Shown here piece by piece: positions 9,733 to 21,020 of a DNA stretch of 64,000 nucleotides. Both the position numbers and the translations under genes were made by a program. The notes beneath the pieces are model-generated. The model was not told where the DNA came from and ran no database searches. It saw nothing but the letters and a program-made list of their open reading frames with translations. The stretch is from Paramyrothecium sp. XJ0827 (Eukaryota > Ascomycota > Sordariomycetes > Hypocreales > Stachybotryaceae), in NCBI GenBank assembly GCA_020881915.1, contig JAJFPB010000004.1, positions 868,001 through 932,000 on the forward strand, in the 5' to 3' direction. Each line of letters starts with the position of its first letter. The first letter of the stretch is position 1.

Positions 9733-10899
9733 TCATACGTAGCCCGAAAAATGAGGATACGCTGGGAAACTCCAGGGTTTGCTGTTATGCAGCAATTGGA
9801 AGTCTATCCCATACCCCCCTCCATTCATATACAAAAACTTCGTGAATGGAACAGTGGCATGGTAAGAAAAGGAAACATTGGCGGGGATGAACGCAACATC
9901 TCCATCAAGCAGGTAGGTGGGCTGATATCCAACAACAGCCAATGCCAATTGACCTTCGATCAACTGCAGAGCAAATGGGTGGGGTGAAGCTGTCTCGGTT
10001 GAAGTTTCGTTGTCTAGTTTTGGTGACAAAGTGATGGTCCCCATTGTGAAGTTTCCGGTGTCCTTTGTTTGGACTGGCGTGATCAGAGGCTGCAAGACTT
10101 TGTAGCCAGCTTCGGAATTGAGGAACTTTGGACCATGGTCTTTCGCAATGAAGTAGGGTATATCGCGATCATTGGGAAGCAGGTTAGGCCCATCATGCCA
10201 CTTCAGAGTGTTGTCACCTGCAGTCCCATTGACGAAGTCGCGGCGTGGGATAAACAGCTCCTCTCCAGCAGCATAGAGGTCAAGTGACTCCAGTTGTTCT
10301 TCTAATTCCGGGGTAAGGGGTCCAAACGGCTGTCCGTCTTCTGAGTCTGCTGGGTAGGGGCTACCGATCGAGCTTTGATAGCTACCACCGCTGAAGACTT
10401 CAAACAGGTGCTCAAATCCAGCAGGATGAAAAACATGTGTAAGCATAGAGTCCGGATCGATGAGTTGAAATGTATGAATAGATCCGGGAGGCATGCTCCC
10501 ATAGTCACCCGCTGTGCCTACTCGCGCCTCGTGACTCGAATTCGTTACATTTCTTTGGCCCCAAAGCTCGACTCGCCCCCGAGAACAGTAAAAGTGCTCA
10601 TGAGTCAATCGATGTGTGTGTGGTCGTGCTGAAGTCCAGCCAGAGACCTTGCCGGTATGCTGGATGAGAGAAAAGGCGCCACCAGAAGAGTTGGCAGTAA
10701 TTGAGAAGCGAATGATTTGTGAGGGGGTGAGATGCACTGCACGCCCCATGAACTTGGGCAGAACGTATGGGCGCATGTGATCTGGGGCTTCTTTAACCAA
10801 GAGACTTGGGTCACACTGCAGGCTATGAGCCTGAGTGACCAATGACGCCGCAAGCAAGTACAATGAAAGGGAATTTAGGCTCAACATACTACCAGACAT
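9733..10899 (-). CDS. Secreted quercetin 2,3-dioxygenase-like bicupin
   Basis: A 388-aa single-exon protein of the fungal quercetinase family, extracellular metal-dependent dioxygenases that open the C ring of flavonols with release of CO. A signal peptide covers about residues 1-26 (hydrophobic LSLYLLAASLV, then AHS). The N-terminal cupin has the metal motif PHTHRLTHEHF (His94, His96, Glu101) with the fourth ligand His142 in PPGSIHTF. The C-terminal cupin (about 270-380) lacks an obvious metal motif, as is common. Several N-glycosylation sequons are present (NSS, NVT, NGT, NFT, NET, NVS). The chosen start, MSGSML, gives a short n-region; an upstream in-frame ATG at 10965 would place 22 polar residues before it and is less likely. 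Substrate is inferred from family. Confidence 0.85.
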   Translation of the reverse strand: MSGSMLSLNSLSLYLLAASLVTQAHSLQCDPSLLVKEAPDHMRPYVLPKFMGRAVHLTPSQIIRFSITANSSGGAFSLIQHTGKVSGWTSARPHTHRLTHEHFYCSRGRVELWGQRNVTNSSHEARVGTAGDYGSMPPGSIHTFQLIDPDSMLTHVFHPAGFEHLFEVFSGGSYQSSIGSPYPADSEDGQPFGPLTPELEEQLESLDLYAAGEELFIPRRDFVNGTAGDNTLKWHDGPNLLPNDRDIPYFIAKDHGPKFLNSEAGYKVLQPLITPVQTKDTGNFTMGTITLSPKLDNETSTETASPHPFALQLIEGQLALAVVGYQPTYLLDGDVAFIPANVSFSYHATVPFTKFLYMNGGGYGIDFQLLHNSKPWSFPAYPHFSGYV

Positions 10900-11977
10900 T
10901 GGTTCTGATATGAGAGAAGTAGGATTTTGAGACCATTTTCTAGGATGCGGAAGTTTAAGTAACAACTACGTGTCCCTATTTGACTCCGGAGCGTAGCATC
11001 CATCCCAGATAGGCAGGCCCCGAACGTAAAGAAACTTCCTTCTAAATGCCGTAGGCAGGTCAGTATCCATCTGCATTGAGAGAATTACGATAATTTTGGT
11101 GATTTGGATGCTTCTAGGCATTGTTTACTTAAACCCAAAATCTATCTACACTGGTGACAGGGCAAGACCCTTTGCTTGTGAACGTAGACACACATGACAA
11201 CGAAGACATCTGTCGTGATGGCATTGTTTCCTTGCGTAGAAACAGGAGAATTCGGGAACTACAAAAATGCGCACCATCTCACGTGATGCTTGCTAGATCG
11301 TCCTGGTGGCTTGCTGTCATTAAGAGTAGCTCAATCATGTGAAAGAATGTCCAAAGGGGCACGGATGAAAGGGGCACTGTAACTGTATCACTAAGACCGC
11401 AAATCCTGTTAGCCGTAGCTGCAATTGCGTCATCCGAAGAGCCCAATTTCACGGATGCTAAGCCGTGCCAGGGTCATCGACGGCGACGGTGAAACATCTG
11501 CCGCCCGCATCTTTTTCTTCGAAGCCCCCAACGTCAAATGTCACCCGACGTCAAATCTCATGTCAAGTTTCATGAGAAGGTGGTTTGTTCTAAGCTTCGA
11601 GAAGAACTTGACACTAAGGCAAAAGCATCGTGGCATCCGAGACAATCTAGCGCTAATCGGCGGATTTAGAACGTTTAGTCAAGGGTCAATTATGAAACAC
11701 CACTGGATTCCTAACATTGGCTTCAAGGCTGTCAAAGTCATACTTTCCTCGATTAGGACAGCAACTCGTCTGCCCAATGCCCCAGTCTCCCGCATAACGC
11801 GCACGCGGGACTAACAGTGGCGCTACATTATGCGAGGCCTCGCCCTATATCTGTGCTCAATCTCCTCCGTCGTAACTTTAAGCATGTGGAATCACACACC
11901 GACCCTTCCCAAGCTGAGAAAGAGGTCAGACTCAACAAAAGACACAGTGAGATAATTTGAGCAGAAAACCGAAGACG
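10900..11977. other. Divergent intergenic region between cupin and SUR7-like genes
   Basis: About 1.08 kb that must carry both promoters. A 129-codon open frame at 11425..11814 has no family resemblance and lies directly upstream of the SUR7-like gene; I treat it as chance. No repeats seen. Confidence 0.4.
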
Positions 11978-13167
11978 ATGCTTCTACGACTATCTCTAGT
12001 TATACCGATCGTGACTTCGGCGGTATCGATCGGCTTAGGCATAGCGCTCCTCGCCGCTGGAGACACGAGTGGAAATGATTTCTATCTGATGGCGGTGAGT
12101 TAAAGACAACGACATTGCAAGGCAAGTTTCTGATTCATATTTCCTAGCTCAATATGTCTAAGATCGGCCAAGATGTCGTCCAGTTAAATGTTGTGAACGA
12201 CACAACGGGTAGCGGCGGAAATTCGAACCCTGGCTCCTCAATTCCTGATATTTTGAACCCCGGCGGCATATTCGATGGCGTCGGAAACGCTTTCGATGAT
12301 GCGATTGATAATATTACGACTGGTATAAATGATGGCGTTATGGACTTGCAGGGTCAGCTGATCGGAAGCCTGACAAAATCCATTGGCATCAAAGATGTTT
12401 ATATCTTGTACCTTTCGAAGATATGCGAAGGTGACTTTGTAAATCCGGACGATCCGGGCTCAGACTTCAAGATTACAGAGTGCTCTAAGTACTCAGAGAG
12501 CGGAAAAGGTACGTTTGGCAATGCCATCTCTCTCCTGGCTCGGAATGACACTGCTGGCCTCACCGCCTTAACTACTCAAACTCACCACCCAATAGGCTTG
12601 CGGAATGTGTCCAATTCGATTCCGAGTAGTTTCGCAATTGGAAGAACGAATGTATCTGTCCCTCTCGTTGCCGCTCTTGGTTCGACAATCGGGACAGTGA
12701 CCGACCTTGGGACAGGCGCTGCCACGGCTGTGCAGGTGTTTGGTATTATTGCTGTCATTGGGACTGGGTTGATGCTGCTTGGATCTTTATTCGGTGTGCT
12801 CTTCTTACGTCGTTTGACCGCAATTACAACGATGATCATCGGGTCTCTCGGCTCGGTTGCCTACCTAGTTACTGCCGTGGTTGGAACAGTCATAGCTGCT
12901 CTTGGGTCCAGTGCAATAGGCGGGATTGGTTCAACCTTTGGGCTGGGGACAAGAAAGGGTCAGAGCTTTCTCGCCATGGTCTGGGTGGGAGCCGTCTTTG
13001 CCCTCATTGCTAGCAACTATTGGCTGGTGGTTTGGTTCGTGGAATTCAGGAAGGGTTCATTCAAGCGCCGACAGCGAACGTCTGGGCAAATAGGCAATTG
13101 GAGGGGTATATTAAGTGAGATATGGGATGATATCAGGCTAGACCGCAGTTCCAAAGAGCTTCAGTAG
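11978..13167 (+). CDS. SUR7/PalI family membrane protein
   Basis: A four-TM protein of the SUR7/PalI (Rim9) type, associated with plasma-membrane eisosome domains or pH signalling. Exons are 11978..12094, 12148..12508 and 12596..13167 (349 aa). TM1 is at the N-terminus (VIPIVTSAVSIGLGIALLAA). A large extracytoplasmic loop follows, with a two-Cys pattern (SKICEGDF ... ITECSKYS), then three helices (VFGIIAVIGTGLMLLGSLF; AITTMIIGSLGSVAYLVTAV; MVWVGAVFALIASNYWLVVW) and a basic C-terminal tail. The second intron (12509..12595, 87 nt, GTACGT...ATAG with a CTTAACTA branch site) is a multiple of three and free of stops, so an unspliced form would read through and add 29 residues; splicing is preferred because it joins the conserved loop directly. 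Confidence 0.83.
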
Positions 13168-13553
13168 AGTAGATCATTGGTTAGGAAAAAGCTGGCCGGC
13201 GATGAATACACCTTCATACCATTTCTAGCATGTGTTGACATCATCCATGGCCATGAAGTGTGGTACCGAGGCTGATCATGTTGCAAGAAGGATGATTGTT
13301 GGAATCTGACACGAAACATGCCTATTGCTATTGTGTTTAAGTCGTTCCATGATCGGGTAGCTGTGCACATTGATTCAGCAGCCTACACTGACTCATTCGG
13401 CCCTTACTAGACCCTACGGGAGTGCAATCACCTCGAAGGATTCAAAAGATTCAATGCAACTTGAAGGGCCAGCCACAGCGAGTAAGCAATATTTTGAGCT
13501 TGAAAGCAATTTAATAGAGCTGGACCAAGCCAGCTGCGGCATTTTGTTGACAT
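13168..13553. other. Convergent intergenic region
   Basis: 386 bp between convergent genes; presumably both 3' UTRs. Nothing else seen. Confidence 0.4.
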
Positions 13554-15041
13554 TCAATGTCGCCTTGTCCATCCTCCTCGCTGCCTGGTTTTCCGACCAT
13601 CACCGCCCTGATTTACTCTGGTCCAAACCAGGATATCGCGCTCGCTTTCGACATCATCCGGCCGGTAGTAGATAAGCTTCTGGATAATGTCAGATTTCCA
13701 GCCCTCGACAGTCTTTTCTAGTGGCTCCCCGTCCTTATCAAAGTCTTCCATCTTAACTTCTCGTAGGTTGGCAAAACTCCCGTCCAATATCAATTCAGAG
13801 GCTTTCTGAAACGTCACTTCCCTAGTCCCATCAGTGCGTTCCTGAAACGCGCTCCAACTTTCCTCGTTGAGGTAGAGAGTCTCCAGACTCTTTGGTAGCA
13901 TATCCTTCAGTGTTCTGTCAGGATCGCCATGCCCGATGAATTCAGGGAGGCCAATTCTTAGGCGGCGCAGAGACTGCAAGCTCTGAAAAGAGCCCAGTTC
14001 GCCCTCAATGCTGACAGCGTCATTGAAGAAGCACAAGTTGAGCTCCTGCAGGTCATTTCCAGATTCTCGAAGGACATCCCCAATTTCTTCGAGATTCAAA
14101 TCCGGGTTCTGGGCCCTAGAGTCGGGGCCACCATCGTCAATGTCAATCGATAAGCTCTCTAACTCGGGGAAACGCTGCAGCATGCTCTGCAACCCTTTAG
14201 AGTCTATGATGCATTCATCTAAGTCCAGGACTTGTACATGGGACGGTATTTCACTCCATTGGAGCTCGGATGCTGTCTCTCCCAGCCACTCAAGGCCAGT
14301 CAAGCCAAGCGTTTTGATTCCTGGATGTAGCAGAATCGGCTCAATCATTGTTGCTTTCAGGGTGTCATAAGCGTGGTACTTCAGGCGGACTTCCGTGAGA
14401 TAGGCTAACTCGAATGTTGGCAAGGTCCTCGTCAGGTCGCTAACCTGGTCACCTTCATCCTCCGCTTCCTTGCTGCTTGCTTCAAGCCGGCACAGCTTGC
14501 CATCTTTCAGTTCCAGGTCGAGTCGGCCGCTGAGTATCCAGCATAATATTAGCGGTTCCCAAAAGGTAATGTCCAGAAGCTGGATGTTGGGCATGAACGA
14601 AAGATGAAAGGCTGTTACGTTGAATACACCATTGTTGCTCATGTTCTCTTCTAATGATGCCAGGAACTCCGAAGGCCATTTCACAAGGTCTTTGGCAGCT
14701 GCGTGGAATGATTCGCCTTCATAATTGTCTTCCACGTCACTGACGCCTAGTGTCCGTATGTTGCGGCCTATTTGCGAGTTCGATCTTAATGTCCTTGCAA
14801 AGCTCGCAAAGCTTTTCTCTTTCTCTTCTGAGTCCAGCAGGCACGTGCGATATAAGATGGACTGGCCAATATGGCGGAAGCGACGGCAGACGAGGCATAG
14901 AGAAAGAAGGTCGGCGAAGCCAGAAGTATCCGCTTGCTCTCCACGCATTTGCCACAACTCATTGTCGACTACGCCTTCGAAATACTCGAAGACTTGCCGC
15001 CAGACTTCGTCCGGGACATGCTCCGCGGTAATTGATGCCAT
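13554..15041 (-). CDS. F-box protein with leucine-rich C-terminal part
   Basis: A 495-aa single-exon protein. The N-terminus has an F-box-like segment, EHVPDEVWRQVFEYF (about residues 7-21), followed after an insertion by LLSLCLVCRRFRHIGQSILYR (about 45-65), the usual second and third F-box helices. The remaining 400 residues show irregular leucine-rich spacing (VQVLDLDECIIDSKGLQSML, LESLSIDIDD, LQELNLCFFN, LRRLRIGLPEF), as in fungal F-box/LRR-like proteins. It would act as a substrate receptor in an SCF ubiquitin ligase through Skp1. Such proteins are numerous and fast-evolving in filamentous fungi; the target cannot be predicted. Confidence 0.8.
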   Translation of the reverse strand: MASITAEHVPDEVWRQVFEYFEGVVDNELWQMRGEQADTSGFADLLSLCLVCRRFRHIGQSILYRTCLLDSEEKEKSFASFARTLRSNSQIGRNIRTLGVSDVEDNYEGESFHAAAKDLVKWPSEFLASLEENMSNNGVFNVTAFHLSFMPNIQLLDITFWEPLILCWILSGRLDLELKDGKLCRLEASSKEAEDEGDQVSDLTRTLPTFELAYLTEVRLKYHAYDTLKATMIEPILLHPGIKTLGLTGLEWLGETASELQWSEIPSHVQVLDLDECIIDSKGLQSMLQRFPELESLSIDIDDGGPDSRAQNPDLNLEEIGDVLRESGNDLQELNLCFFNDAVSIEGELGSFQSLQSLRRLRIGLPEFIGHGDPDRTLKDMLPKSLETLYLNEESWSAFQERTDGTREVTFQKASELILDGSFANLREVKMEDFDKDGEPLEKTVEGWKSDIIQKLIYYRPDDVESERDILVWTRVNQGGDGRKTRQRGGWTRRH

Positions 15042-17447
15042 GGTATCAGCGGGGTTGTGTTTGGATGAAAGCCAGGGTCAAGCAGACACTCATCGGGGGC
15101 TGCCTAAATAAGACCAGCCGAAGTGGGTTGTTCAGCGAATGGGGTGTAGGACAAGCAATCTGCGGCTGAGCGGCTCCAAGCGTATCGAATCTTAAAAACC
15201 CGAACCCGAACCAGAATGTTCAGGCGAGTCCACCTGACCGTTCGGCGCCGTTCATAACTGGAGCTGAGAAACGGTCAGAAACGCGGCTGAGCAGTATTTA
15301 AAGCAATAATCGACCGTCCAAAGACTTTCCGATCACCAGGCTAATTCCTACCGTGTTCGATAGAACGCCAATCCAAATATTTTAGGATGAGCAGACAGAG
15401 TGGCGCCTTCGAAGACACCGCCATGCACGCGGTACAAGCGTGCACCGTTACCAGCATCAGACTCGCTGCAACAGAGCTAGAGAACAGTTGCCTAAACTGC
15501 CTACGTGATTAGCCATAATGCCCCGCCTTTCTTCCATGCTTGCAACAATCACAAGGCTCTAGTATAGGCATCCTTCGTACAAAGGGTGCAATACCCTACA
15601 TCGCATAAACAAGTTAACGGAATTTGGCCTACGACCGACTTCCGTAGGGTCATGATCCAGGCCTGAGGAAATGTACTTTGAATCGGAGCCGAGCAGATTG
15701 ATACCAGCGGCTATGCGAAACTTATCCAAACGACAGAGTCCGACCCTGGAAGGCGCATTGCGAGTGTTCGAAACAAAACACACTTTCTCATAAGGGTCCA
15801 AGATCAGAAACACATTTATGCCAGAACTAATCGGATGGCGGCATAAGGCTTCCTCCATCGAATATATTGAGGCTGTGATACTAGACCGCTAGGCGACAGC
15901 TCCTCGGCATATTCTTTCCAGGCGTTTTGGTGCCAAGTGAAAAAGGTGAGTCCGATCCTTGGTCAAGTCTGGCAGAGCCTTAAACATGCATGAACGGGGA
16001 TTTCCTCGAAGATCCATGATTGAATCATTTGGTGCTAAGTTATCGTAATTCTCAGAGGTAAGCCCTACGAAACGAGAGGTTACAGGATGTCAAGCATGGG
16101 ATAATTCCCATAGCCAAGAGTACTGATACTTGATACTTCTATTACTATCCCCATCTACAAAAGGTCTCAATCAATCCTCTTTCTTCTAAAACATCCTGCC
16201 TCCCCTGCCTCGATTCAAATTGAAGCCCTCAACCTCATATCTACTCTCTCGGCTTTGCTGCAAGCACTCAAGCAGCGCTCATTATCTGTGGCACTTCCTT
16301 TGCGTAGCAGCAATTGCCTCCCAACCTTCCTGCATTTGCTGTGTTCAGTAATCAGAAGCACAATATTATTGGGTAATCATCCCCAGTATATTGGGCTGTT
16401 CGAACCTCCAGCGGATCTACTCCCTTAGGAATAGCTTCGCGGCGGTGGCGGAATGGTCAGGCCGGGCCGAGCCCCGACAGCCCCTGCCCCTGACTGTTTC
16501 ATCCATTGTCTGCTATCTCGGTACTACAGGGAGTATTTCACAAAGCAATTATGATGGCGCAGGGTTCGGGAGCTACTCCAAGTACCGACGTGTTGACAAA
16601 GACGTTGTGGGGGCGGCTACATGACTTACACCTTACGGAGTTAAATGGACGATTGGACTGACTCATATATTTCATTTGTGCGAGGGCTGAAGGTACTGGC
16701 TAGTTTGGATTGATAGTAATCTCAGAGTTAATCACTTTGCTTGGGCTATGCACTCAAAGAGGCCGATAATAACATTTTACACAGAAATCAGTGCCCTGAT
16801 TAGCATGAGACGTAATATTCCATAAGTATTCGATCATAGAACAGGATGCATTGGACATAGCCACCCTTGAGGCAACCGTCAGCTTCTATCGAACCTAGAT
16901 ATATCGTCCCAGGGTATCGAGTTCTAGCATGGATAGAAGAGCCAATCGCGACATTGCCGTCAAGCCTAGTGCACAAACCATGTCAAATAGGCAGCGGAGG
17001 CATCGGCAGTTGGAGCGCCTCCTGAGGTACTACCATGGTTATGGCCAGTGCCTCGGAAAGTTACCAGGATAGCATGTGACGTCGCATGCTGATCGCAAAT
17101 GCCTTGGTTCTGGGTAGCGGCTTCGTAAGTCAAGCACCAGCTGTATTGAGCTTGGTTCATGCTATGCCCGGTTAGGATCGACAGCTTCATTAGAGTGGGC
17201 AAACCTTGGAGTGAAGCACCAATGCAGCCCATGACTCGGGCCCTGTCGCGTACTATGTTAGGCCCGCCACTACTGGAAACTTTACTGCAAACTAGTCCGT
17301 TACAAAACAATCTACAGCCCCCATATGCAACTCCGGCATCCGCCTTCAGACAATTCTCACAGTTCCGTTTGGAGACCTGCAGCAATGTTCAATGCTGCCG
17401 GAGAATGACGTACTCCGGAACGCGCGCCGATATGACCTCTTCACACG
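15042..17447. other. 2.4-kb divergent intergenic region
   Basis: Separates the F-box gene from the rhodopsin-fold gene. Minus-strand open frames at 15559..15858 and 16966..17385 were examined; the second is cysteine-containing but has no signal peptide or recognised pattern and overlaps the promoter of the next gene. A short GC-rich patch (16437-16490) sits in AT-richer sequence. No tRNA fold, transposon or long repeat was found. Confidence 0.4.
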
Positions 17448-19042
17448 ATGACCGCTACTGTCAGACAAGCTGCGCAGCCAAGTGGTGCCTTTCAGCCCCC
17501 GCCTGGCGTGATCCCCGACCTCGAAAACCCAGAAGATAACCTCTACACGGCTAACATCGTTGGCCTCGCCATCTGCAATGGCTTTATTGTTGTGTTCTTT
17601 GTGCTAAGACGTTATGCCCGATACTCTCTAGCCCTGAAAAAAACGGCAGAAGACTGTAAGTAGAAATTGTGTCCGTTGGAGTTGCAAAAGCTAAATGTTG
17701 AGCATCAGGGGCATGCCAGATTGCTTTTGTATGTCCACTTGAACGAATCTGGCTGAAACACTAACAAGCCCAGGGCTTAAGCATCCTTTACATTGCCACT
17801 TGTTACATGAGTAAGTCCGGTGGGAGGTTGTATAGTTTGCGCCTAACGGCGTCCTTGCAGTGGCTCGTTATGGTGAAGGACACCATGCATGGGAAGTGAC
17901 ACCCGAAAACTACAGGCAACTCCTTAAGGTGAGTTAAATGAAGCTTGGAGGTGGCTGTTACTGAAAGTCGGTATAGTGGCTGTACGCTAGTTCCATCGTC
18001 TGGATTCCCGCCGCGTTTGTTACGAAGGCAACCCTTCTTCTGTTGATGGCACGAGTGTTCGCGGTATACGCGCGCGTGGCGAAAGCTATTCGAATCTACA
18101 TCTGGTTCATGTTCTTCGCCTACCTCCCGATACAATTTGTCAAGATATTTATATGCACGCCTATCAAACACTATTGGGACCCAAGGATCCCGGGACGATG
18201 CCTGGACCAACCGAAGATATTTCTAACTGATACTGCAATAGCTTTCGTCACTGACTTCATCATTCTCTTGATTCCCATCCCTCTCACATGGAAACTACGC
18301 ATGCCACTCCGGAGAAAACTGAAAATTGTCGCCATGCTTGGAGCCGGCGGATGCGCTGTTGCCGTGGCATGCTACCGTGAGTATAAAATATACATCTTCC
18401 AGTGGTCCACAGACGTGTCTGGGGATTTTGTTGTTATGAACCTTTGCGGGTATGGCTCCTCCACCACTGTACACTGTGACATTCTTAACAGCGACAAGTA
18501 CCATTGAATTGACCATCGGGATGGTCTGCGCTTGCCTTCCACCTATCAACATCATGGTTGAAAAATGGCGAAGCCCGAGGCCCTCGCGAAATCAAGCCAG
18601 AACTCGGTTTATTCCGTCTTTCAATACCTGGAAGCGAGGAAACTCGTCTGGGTGGACACCGAGAACGGCGTACCTATCCACGACGCTCGAGCAAACACAA
18701 CGCAGATGTGAAGGCGACAGCAGTACAGCTTTCAGAGATAACCTCGAAAACGGCTGTGTCACGGAACCTCGCCTGAGCCAACAACCACATGCAATCAGTG
18801 AAGATGATGGAACGGGTAATCTCAGCCAACTGGACTTGGCCCAACTTTTGAGATATGATTCTCAGGATGCCAGGCGGGAAGGGTGGCTGGTGGATGAAGC
18901 AAATGGGAATGAAATCATACCAGGGGTCAGCCAAGTCCCTACTACACGCCGAGCCCAGGTGACGATAAAGCAATTAAGGCAGGATGCTCGAGATGTTTTG
19001 ATTCCAGATCGAATATGGGATGGTGTGAGGCGTGGCCTGTAG
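17448..19042 (+). CDS. Seven-TM fungal-rhodopsin-fold membrane protein
   Basis: A 449-aa protein of the large fungal family with a rhodopsin-like seven-helix domain (PTH11-like receptors without CFEM). Six exons: 17448..17655, 17709..17728 (20 nt), 17774..17810, 17861..17928, 17977..18449 and 18499..19042, all junctions in frame. Helix 1 is IVGLAICNGFIVVFFVLRRY. The family motif EDWACQIAF appears only after splicing. STDVSGDF (loop before helix 6) and ELTIGMVCACLPPIN (helix 7) are diagnostic. No N-terminal CFEM module or signal peptide. The 190-residue cytoplasmic tail is hydrophilic with Arg/Ser clusters. Expected in the plasma membrane; ligand unknown. The final intron acceptor (AACAGCGACAAG) was chosen because it alone restores helix 7. 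Confidence 0.85.
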
Positions 19043-19512
19043 ATGCGCGCACAGGGAAGAAGAGGATATTACTATTTGACTCACCAGGATCAAGCATTAG
19101 AACGGAGTTGTTGGCTTTCTTTAATAACTAATAGAGAGGCGGGTATTTTAACATACAAAGAATCAAGCTCTTACGAGAAAATATTTCCTACTCATTTCAT
19201 AGATAGGCAAAGCCGTAGATAATTCTTGCAGGATTAATTCGTCCTTAACTGCAGGACCTGTCAATCAAACCATGGTTTCCACCTTTTCATGTAGTCAATT
19301 AGAGGGACCAGGGTGCATCGACAAAGTTGAGTACACACGAAACGCCGAACTCAAGGTTTTTAATAGCCTTGTGGGATTCCTATAGTAGAGCCGTGTGTTT
19401 CTATCATGCTGATTTGGTAAATCTTCCGCCGTATTTTACAAGTATGCTGTGAGCCCCCGTTCGTATTTTCGATGATGCCGGGATTGGGTCCCTGCTATCC
19501 CACCATAACATT
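19043..19512. other. Convergent intergenic region
   Basis: 470 bp of AT-rich sequence holding the 3' ends of two convergent genes. No other feature. Confidence 0.4.
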
Positions 19513-21020
19513 CTAATATTTAACCATCAACTTCCACCCCGTGGAATGTACCCGTCCTATAGCTACTGAGGCAGTGCCCGCGAGGCAGAATATGCCAGCC
19601 GCAACCTTCAGTCCTGTCCACCCACCTGACCCGTCCAATATCGCGCCATTCATTGGGTTTGTGACCAACCCTGCAATGGATGCGACAAAGAATATGATGC
19701 CGGTACGGAATCCGATCTCTGGCATGGGGGACACCTGCATAATCAGTGGTGCAATTAGAGAGACATACGCCCCAGAGAAGAAGCCAAACAAAGCGGCAAA
19801 TGCGATGGTTGCTGGTTGACTAGTGTCAACTAGCCACAAGGCGAGAATCCAAAAACCACTCAGAAAGCAAACCACGACGAAAATGTTGAAGCGCCCGATT
19901 TTGTCTGAATAGAAACCCGAGGCCAACCTCCCAAACAAGGACGCAGCGTTCAGGATGGGGAGAAGATATTGCACCAAGTCGGGGTTCATGCCGGCTGCAA
20001 GAGCCTGAACAGGGAGGAAATTGATTGGAATGAAGTTGCCAAAGGTAAAGAGAAAGAAGCCGACCAAGAGATACATGAATGCTGACTCTGTGAACGGCTT
20101 CCGTAATTGAGCAGCAGTAACTTTCTGGGGCATCGGGGGGTGATAGGCGCGAATGGTCAGGTTGGCGATGATCAGCAAACCTAGTAGAAGGAATGCTGAT
20201 ATTCTCATGGACCACCCAAAGCCGACTTGGCGAACGAGTCGCGTAAGCATGATGGGGAATATGACGCCTCCAATACTGGACCCAGTTGAAATGATGCCGA
20301 ATGCAGCACCTCGTTTCTTGTTAAACCATCCGTGGAGGCAGTTGAAAGCTAGACGCGACGGTCAATTCTCAAGTCCGGATATGTGCGCCTAGAGAACCTA
20401 CCAGGTTGAGAAATGGCAGCGACACCGATGGCTGAACACACGCCTTGGGACAAGAGTATCTGATAGTATTCTTTGCTTATGCTGGCCATCATTATTCCGA
20501 AGACATGCAGAATGCTTCCTCCAAGAATCAGCCAGCGTGGGCCAAAGTGGTCGTATAATGAGCCAACAACAGGGCCCTTGGTAACAATGTTAGCTTAGGT
20601 TATAGTAAGGTTGAGGTCAAACGCACCATTCCCATCATAAAGAAAATTTGCAAGGAGGGAATCCAAGCAATCGTACTTGAAGAATGGCCTCGCAAAAGCT
20701 CGGTTTGATAATATTGTTGAAATACGCCAATACCTGTCGCAACAGATTAGATGCTGCGTCCGGACCATTCATGATGGATACTTACTATTAAGCCACCCAA
20801 AACTACAAAAAGAAACGCACCAAGCTCCAACAACAACTAACCAGGCTTGCAGTCCCCCGTCGGGGGCATCGCTACCGGGGGGCTTTGGTGGTGTGGCCTT
20901 TTCGTTGTCCGAGTCCTGCAAGGTGGATGGGGCACCTGAGGCGTTGTTATCAATCAAATCGCGCTTGGTTTCGGGCGACATGCCGTCCATGGAAGGACGA
21001 GGTAGTGTTGTGTCTGACAT
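19513..21020 (-). CDS. MFS transporter, monocarboxylate-permease (MCT/Mch) type
   Basis: A 450-aa major facilitator permease. Exons are 20786..21020, 20627..20733, 20402..20576 and 19513..20348, with introns of 50-53 bp. An acidic, Pro-rich cytoplasmic N-terminus of about 55 residues precedes the MCT signature [16 protein letters not shown]. Other landmarks are GVFQQYYQ after TM1, SWIP-like [17 protein letters not shown] between TM2 and TM3, [10 protein letters not shown] between TM4 and TM5, and [16 protein letters not shown] between TM8 and TM9. Family members carry monocarboxylates or other organic anions across the plasma membrane. The gene is divergent from a Zn2Cys6 regulator with 547 bp between, a common fungal pairing that suggests substrate-induced control. 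Confidence 0.9.

Noticed and set aside
16430..16500. GC-rich patch with GGCGGAATGGT-like start, checked as a tRNA
   Set aside because: No matching acceptor stem, anticodon arm or GGTTCGA B-box could be arranged.
16966..17385. 139-codon minus-strand frame with about ten cysteines, considered as a small secreted protein
   Set aside because: No signal peptide, no CFEM or hydrophobin spacing, no supporting upstream exon, and it abuts the start of the rhodopsin-fold gene. A real gene cannot be fully excluded.
18370..18405. GTGAGT...CCAG inside the rhodopsin-fold gene, looking like an intron
   Set aside because: It would be only about 26 bp, too short for fungal splicing, and reading through keeps the frame into the conserved STDVSGDF segment.
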